NCBI RefSeq assembly: GCF_014196635.1
Contig: NZ_JACIEB010000004.1
Location: forward strand, 284,083 to 348,082
Length of the DNA: 64,000 nt
Origin: Sphingobium fontiphilum
GTDB lineage: Bacteria; Pseudomonadota; Alphaproteobacteria; Sphingomonadales; Sphingomonadaceae
Direction: 5' to 3'
Shown here: positions 60,924-64,000 of the stretch, in pieces
Position numbering within the stretch: position 1 is the stretch's first letter
Layout of the letters: each line of letters opens with the position of its first letter
The notes under the pieces: generated by a model
The model's input: the letters and a program-made list of their open reading frames with translations, nothing else
Database searches by the model: none
Told to the model about the DNA's origin: nothing
Program-made: the position numbers and the translations under genes

Positions 60924-62204
60924 ATGTCGTCCAGTCTGATCGAAACCGTCCGCGCCCTGGTGCATGAAGGGGGCATGTCGCGCTCTGGCCTGGCGCGCGC
61001 CGCCGGGCTGCACGCCAATTCGCTGCGCAAGCTGGGCGAGGATGACTGGAATCCTACCGCCGACACGCTGGGCAAGCTTGAATCCTATCTGATCCGGCGC
61101 GAGGGCGGCACGGCGCTCGCCAGCCCGGAAGAAATCATCAACGAAGCGCGCAACGGCCGCATGTTCATCCTGGTCGACGACGAGGATCGGGAGAATGAAG
61201 GCGATCTGGTCATCCCCGCGCAGATGGCGACGCCTGATGCGATCAATTTCATGGCGACCCATGGCCGCGGCCTCATCTGTCTGGCGCTGACCAAGGCGCG
61301 GGTCGATGAACTGGGCCTCGACCTGATGAGCCGCCACAACGGCACCCGCCACGAAACCGCCTTCACCGTGTCGATCGAGGCGCGCGAGGGCGTGACCACC
61401 GGCATTTCCGCCGCCGACCGTGCGCGGACCATTTCTGTGGCCATTGACGGTTCGAAGAGCAAGGGCGACATTGTGACGCCGGGCCATGTCTTTCCGCTGG
61501 TGGCCAAGGATGGCGGCGTGCTGGTGCGCACCGGCCATACCGAAGCGGCGGTCGACGTCGCCAGGCTGGCGGGGCTCAACCCGTCGGGCGTCATTTGCGA
61601 AGTGATGAAGGATGACGGGACCATGGCGCGTCTCGACGACCTCATCCCCTTTGCCGCCAGGCACAAGATGAAGATCGGCACGATCCGCGACCTGATCGCC
61701 TATCGCCGTCGTCACGACCATATGGTGGAACGCCGCGCGGAGACCAGCTTCACGAGCCGCTGGGGCGGGGAATGGAAGGCGATCAGCTTTTACAACAAGG
61801 CGACCCAGACCGAGCAACTGGTGTTGCAGAAGGGGCATGTCGATCCCGACAAGCCGTCACTGGTGCGGATGCACCAGATGACGCCGCTGACCGATACGTT
61901 CGGCCAGCAGGGGCCGCGCACGGGCATGCTGGCCCGCTGCATGGAGATTATCGGCGAGGAAGGCGCGGGCATCATCGTCGTCCTGCGCGGGGACGAGCCG
62001 GACATGCTGACGCGGATGCTGCAGCAGCATGCCGGGGTCGTTCAGGGCGATATGGACGAGCTGCGCAACTATGGCGCGGGCGCGCAGATATTGGCGGAAC
62101 TGGGCGTGCATGACATGGTACTGCTGACCAACAGCCACCACAGCCTGATCGCGCTTGACGGCTATGACCTGTCCGTGGTTGGGCATCGCCCGATCGAACT
62201 TTAA
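60924..62204 (+). CDS. ribB: DHBP synthase with N-terminal HTH and degenerate GTP cyclohydrolase II domain
   Basis: About 426 residues in three parts. Residues 1-55 look like an XRE-type helix-turn-helix ([18 protein letters not shown], then [17 protein letters not shown]). Residues about 65-270 are an intact 3,4-dihydroxy-2-butanone 4-phosphate synthase: [59 protein letters not shown]. Residues about 275-426 resemble GTP cyclohydrolase II but lack the three zinc Cys of the C-x-x-GD...FGS..CDC motif (the region reads [20 protein letters not shown]), so that activity is unlikely and must come from another gene. The ATG at 60924 follows GGAAGAGGAG. It follows ribE by 69 bp. Confidence 0.9.
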   Translation: MSSSLIETVRALVHEGGMSRSGLARAAGLHANSLRKLGEDDWNPTADTLGKLESYLIRREGGTALASPEEIINEARNGRMFILVDDEDRENEGDLVIPAQMATPDAINFMATHGRGLICLALTKARVDELGLDLMSRHNGTRHETAFTVSIEAREGVTTGISAADRARTISVAIDGSKSKGDIVTPGHVFPLVAKDGGVLVRTGHTEAAVDVARLAGLNPSGVICEVMKDDGTMARLDDLIPFAARHKMKIGTIRDLIAYRRRHDHMVERRAETSFTSRWGGEWKAISFYNKATQTEQLVLQKGHVDPDKPSLVRMHQMTPLTDTFGQQGPRTGMLARCMEIIGEEGAGIIVVLRGDEPDMLTRMLQQHAGVVQGDMDELRNYGAGAQILAELGVHDMVLLTNSHHSLIALDGYDLSVVGHRPIEL

Positions 62205-62223
62205 AGGCAAAGGCTGGCCCATC

Positions 62224-62646
62224 ATGGCGAAAATCCTGATTGTCGAGGCGCGCTTCTACGACCATCTCAACGACCTGCTGATCGAGGGCGCGGCCGCCGC
62301 GCTGGAGGAGGCGGGGCATAAATATGAGGTGGCGACGGTGCCCGGCGCGCTCGAAATCCCCGGCGCCATCGCGCTGGCGGCGGAGAGCGGCCGCTATGAC
62401 GGCTTTGTCGCCATCGGCGTGGTGATCCGCGGCGAAACCTATCATTTCGAAGTGGTGTCGAACGAGAGCGCGCGCGGGTTGATGGCGCTTTCCATGGATG
62501 CGATTCCCATCGGCAACGGCATTTTGACGGTCGAGAATGAAGCCCAGGCGCTGACCCGCGCCCGGCGGACCGAAAAGGACAAGGGCGGCGAGGCGGCGAA
62601 GGCGGCCATCGCCATGCTGGCGCTGCGCGAGCGTTTCGGCGCCTGA
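62224..62646 (+). CDS. ribH: 6,7-dimethyl-8-ribityllumazine synthase
   Basis: A 140-residue lumazine synthase: [34 protein letters not shown] and [19 protein letters not shown] with the catalytic His. Length and order fit the single-domain enzyme. The weak Shine-Dalgarno AAAGGC precedes ATG 62224. It is 19 bp after ribB. Confidence 0.96.
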   Translation: MAKILIVEARFYDHLNDLLIEGAAAALEEAGHKYEVATVPGALEIPGAIALAAESGRYDGFVAIGVVIRGETYHFEVVSNESARGLMALSMDAIPIGNGILTVENEAQALTRARRTEKDKGGEAAKAAIAMLALRERFGA

Positions 62647-62692
62647 GCGGCGTTCGCCGGGGCGCCTCAATCGTTGCAATGATTTGAAAAGC

Positions 62693-62863
62693 CACGGAAA
62701 AAGCCGCCCGGACGAAAACCCGTCCGGGCGGTGAAGTGGGTCCGGTCGGCCCGCCCCGCGGCGCCGGGTCCGGTTGATGTTATCGTCCGACGGAGCCGGG
62801 CGAAATCGCTGCGACGGGCGGGAAAACTCCCGATGCGGCGATTTGAAGGTACATAACAAAAAC
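62693..62863 (-). ncRNA. Candidate small RNA, copy B of the two-copy element
   Basis: The reverse strand of 62693-62863 repeats copy A at 21328-21490: TTTTTGTTA (62863), a short hairpin (GGGAG-TTTT-CCC region near 62819-62832), GGCGCCGCGGGGCGGGCC, then the terminator. Nearly identical ends with variable middles suggest a family of paralogous RNAs. It points back at ribH and would end just past the ribH stop. The rest of the gap (62877-63138) shows no gene; the GC-rich frame on the plus strand reads like a shadow of the transposase. Confidence 0.45.
62696..62731 (-). terminator. Strong intrinsic terminator of candidate small RNA copy B
   Basis: Minus-strand stem CCGCCCGGACG / CGTCCGGGCGG (loop GGTTTT), tail CTTTTTCC. 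The AAAA side may also serve the ribH transcript in the opposite sense. Confidence 0.8.
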
Positions 62864-63138
62864 TTACGAACCGGCCCCGCCACAATGTGACGGTATGGGT
62901 TCGCGCCCGGTTGTCCGTGGCACTTTTGTTGTTCCTGCGTTCACGCCCCCGGCGCCGAACGCTCCATTTTATCGGGGTAATGGACTCCCCGTCCCTTGCA
63001 AGGCGTCCAACACCGCGCGCAACCCTGACGCTGAATGCGGATCGGACGGGCAGGGGCGTAACAGAGGGCGTGGGCTGTAGGACAGGGGAATTTTTGGGGG
63101 CTTGTGGCGCTGGGGGAATGACGGGGAATTGCGGTTCC

Positions 63139-63162
63139 AGAATCACGGCGCTGGTTTACGCA
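63139..63162. repeat. Degenerate inverted copy of the RAYT-associated repeat
   Basis: AGAATCACGGCGCTGGTTTACG overlaps the end of the transposase gene and matches, in inverse orientation, the upstream repeat TGAAATTACGGTGCCAGTTTAC with a few differences. It may be the right-hand end of the element. Confidence 0.45.
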
Positions 63163-63830
63163 GTTGAGCCATTCCTCGCCTTTGGCCCCCGTTTTTGCGG
63201 CTTGAGCGTTCTGCCGGTTTTCGCTTCCAGCCTTTCTATCCATTCGTCGCTGCCCAGTGGCCTGCCTGTTGTTTCCGACATGCGCAGCGCCGTCCATGCC
63301 GCTTCGTCGGCGCGCGGAGCATCCAGAAAGCCGGCAAACGGGCCATAGCGTTCGAGCAGGGGCGCAACTGTCACCAGCGCGTCATCTTCGCCCGCCAGAT
63401 GCGCCGCCACGCTCGACCAGCGCCAATCCTGCGCCTTGTCCACGAGCCTTGCCCGCACAGGGTTGAGCGAGACATAGCGCGCCGCCGCCGCCAGATGCGC
63501 CTCATCCATCACGACGGCGCCAAAGCGGCACTGCCACAAATGCCCCGTCCAGCGATGACGCGCATTGATATAACCGGTGTACCGGCGGTGCGCATCGGCA
63601 AAGGTCCGGCGCAGTCCGTCTTCATCCGAAGGCGCGATGATGATGTGCACATGATTGGGCATCAGGCAATAGGCCCAGATTTCAGCACCCGCCCGATCCG
63701 CCGCTTGCGCCAGCAAATCGCGATACAGGGCATAATCGCCGTCCTCGAAAAATGTCTGCTGACGCCGGTTGCCACGCTGGGTGACATGATAGGGCAAACC
63801 GGGAATCACGAGGCGAGGGAGGCGAGCCAT
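63156..63830 (-). CDS. REP-associated tyrosine transposase (RAYT, Y1 family)
   Basis: A 224-residue Y1-transposase domain protein: GLPYHVTQRGNRRQQTFFED, YCLMPNHVHIIIAPSDED with the HUH pair, and YVSLNPVRARLV. The nucleophilic Tyr is expected in the DAHRRYTGYINARH segment. The gene is flanked by inverted short repeats, one of them tandem, consistent with RAYT-type elements that mobilise or maintain REP sequences. It lacks an IS200-like partner, so it is a single-gene element. Confidence 0.92.
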   Translation of the reverse strand: MARLPRLVIPGLPYHVTQRGNRRQQTFFEDGDYALYRDLLAQAADRAGAEIWAYCLMPNHVHIIIAPSDEDGLRRTFADAHRRYTGYINARHRWTGHLWQCRFGAVVMDEAHLAAAARYVSLNPVRARLVDKAQDWRWSSVAAHLAGEDDALVTVAPLLERYGPFAGFLDAPRADEAAWTALRMSETTGRPLGSDEWIERLEAKTGRTLKPQKRGPKARNGSTA

Positions 63831-63854
63831 GCTGTTTGATTGACATATTTTGTG

Positions 63855-63917
63855 TATTTAGTAAACTGGCACCGTAATTTCATGGCACCGTAATTTCACC
63901 TATTTAGTAAACTGGCA
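63855..63917. repeat. Nested direct repeats upstream of the RAYT gene
   Basis: TATTTAGTAAACTGGCA occurs at 63855-63871 and 63901-63917. Between them TGGCACCGTAATTTCA occurs twice back to back (63867-63882 and 63883-63898). The arrangement lies 25 bp ahead of the transposase start. GTAAACTG-type repeats of this kind accompany RAYT genes in other proteobacteria (recalled, not checked). Confidence 0.8.
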
Positions 63918-64000
63918 TGTCTGGACGGCGCCCTGCGATCAAGGGTGAAGTTGTGGTGAAGTAACGGTATCGGGGTGCGGTCATGTCTTCGGCCTGTTTG

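Noticed and set aside
62887..63348. 153-codon plus-strand frame at the right end
   Set aside because: It overlaps the RAYT gene in antisense and reads as low-complexity Arg/Ser/Ala sequence.
63983..64000. ATG near the window end that could begin a gene
   Set aside because: Only six codons are visible and there is no clear Shine-Dalgarno; nothing can be said.

Overview
The window is a GC-rich, densely coding chromosomal segment from an alphaproteobacterium, most likely a sphingomonad (Sphingobium/Sphingopyxis/Sphingomonas-like). This is inferred from a SciP/DUF1153 gene (an alphaproteobacterial cell-cycle regulator family), an EcfG-type stress promoter, the infA-maf-RNase E/G-yacG-tRNA-Phe block, the hisG-hisD-nusB-thiL order, and codon usage. 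It is mostly core genome. There is no prophage, CRISPR array or conventional IS; one REP-associated tyrosine transposase (RAYT) lies at the right end.

Layout. 1-3.6 kb: 5' part of pstS with a three-half-site Pho box, then phhA-hppD (phenylalanine to homogentisate) divergent from an Lrp/AsnC regulator. 3.7-6.9 kb: a possibly envelope/polysaccharide-related trio (alpha/beta-hydrolase-like protein with a membrane tail, DUF4214 methyltransferase, KpsT-like ABC ATPase without a permease). 7.0-10.4 kb: an HscC-type Hsp70 translationally coupled to a J-like membrane protein lacking HPD. 10.5-15.4 kb: a cobalamin riboswitch, btuB, and btuF/btuC/btuD. 15.4-19.5 kb: a PBP-activator-like lipoprotein divergent from rsmI-yraN-gshB-dedA. 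19.5-24 kb: a membrane protein, xerC-like recombinase, a candidate small RNA and a P2-type ATPase. 24.1-29.1 kb: MBL hydrolase, DUF4230, nadA, cytochrome b561, nadC and a secreted RNase T2. 29.1-34.2 kb: DUF4112, an orphan peptide-binding lipoprotein, a lipoprotein with a CtrA-like box, tRNA-Phe, yacG, RNase E/G-like, maf, infA. 34.2-39.5 kb: bioF-bioD, an M13 peptidase and bioA. 39.7-45 kb: Zn alcohol dehydrogenase, S9 peptidase and the H+-pyrophosphatase. 45.2-50.9 kb: thiL, nusB, hisD, hisG, a small zinc-ribbon protein, mnmA, and sciP. 51-58.4 kb: two YeaQ/GlsB-like proteins, an RND pump pair, DUF445 and a TonB-like protein. 58.6-62.6 kb: a membrane/coiled-coil protein followed by ribD, ribE, ribB and ribH. 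62.7-64 kb: a second copy of the candidate small RNA and the RAYT element with its repeats.

Most notable: RibB carries an N-terminal XRE-like helix-turn-helix and a GTP cyclohydrolase II domain lacking its zinc cysteines, and a perfect dyad overlaps a promoter-like sequence just ahead of ribB. That suggests a riboflavin enzyme that may regulate its own gene, in an operon where no FMN riboswitch is visible. A two-copy intergenic element ending in a strong terminator (21.3-21.5 kb and, inverted, 62.7-62.9 kb) looks like a small-RNA family. A roughly 135-bp ERIC-like palindrome separates ribD and ribE. All function calls come from reading motifs; no database search was possible.
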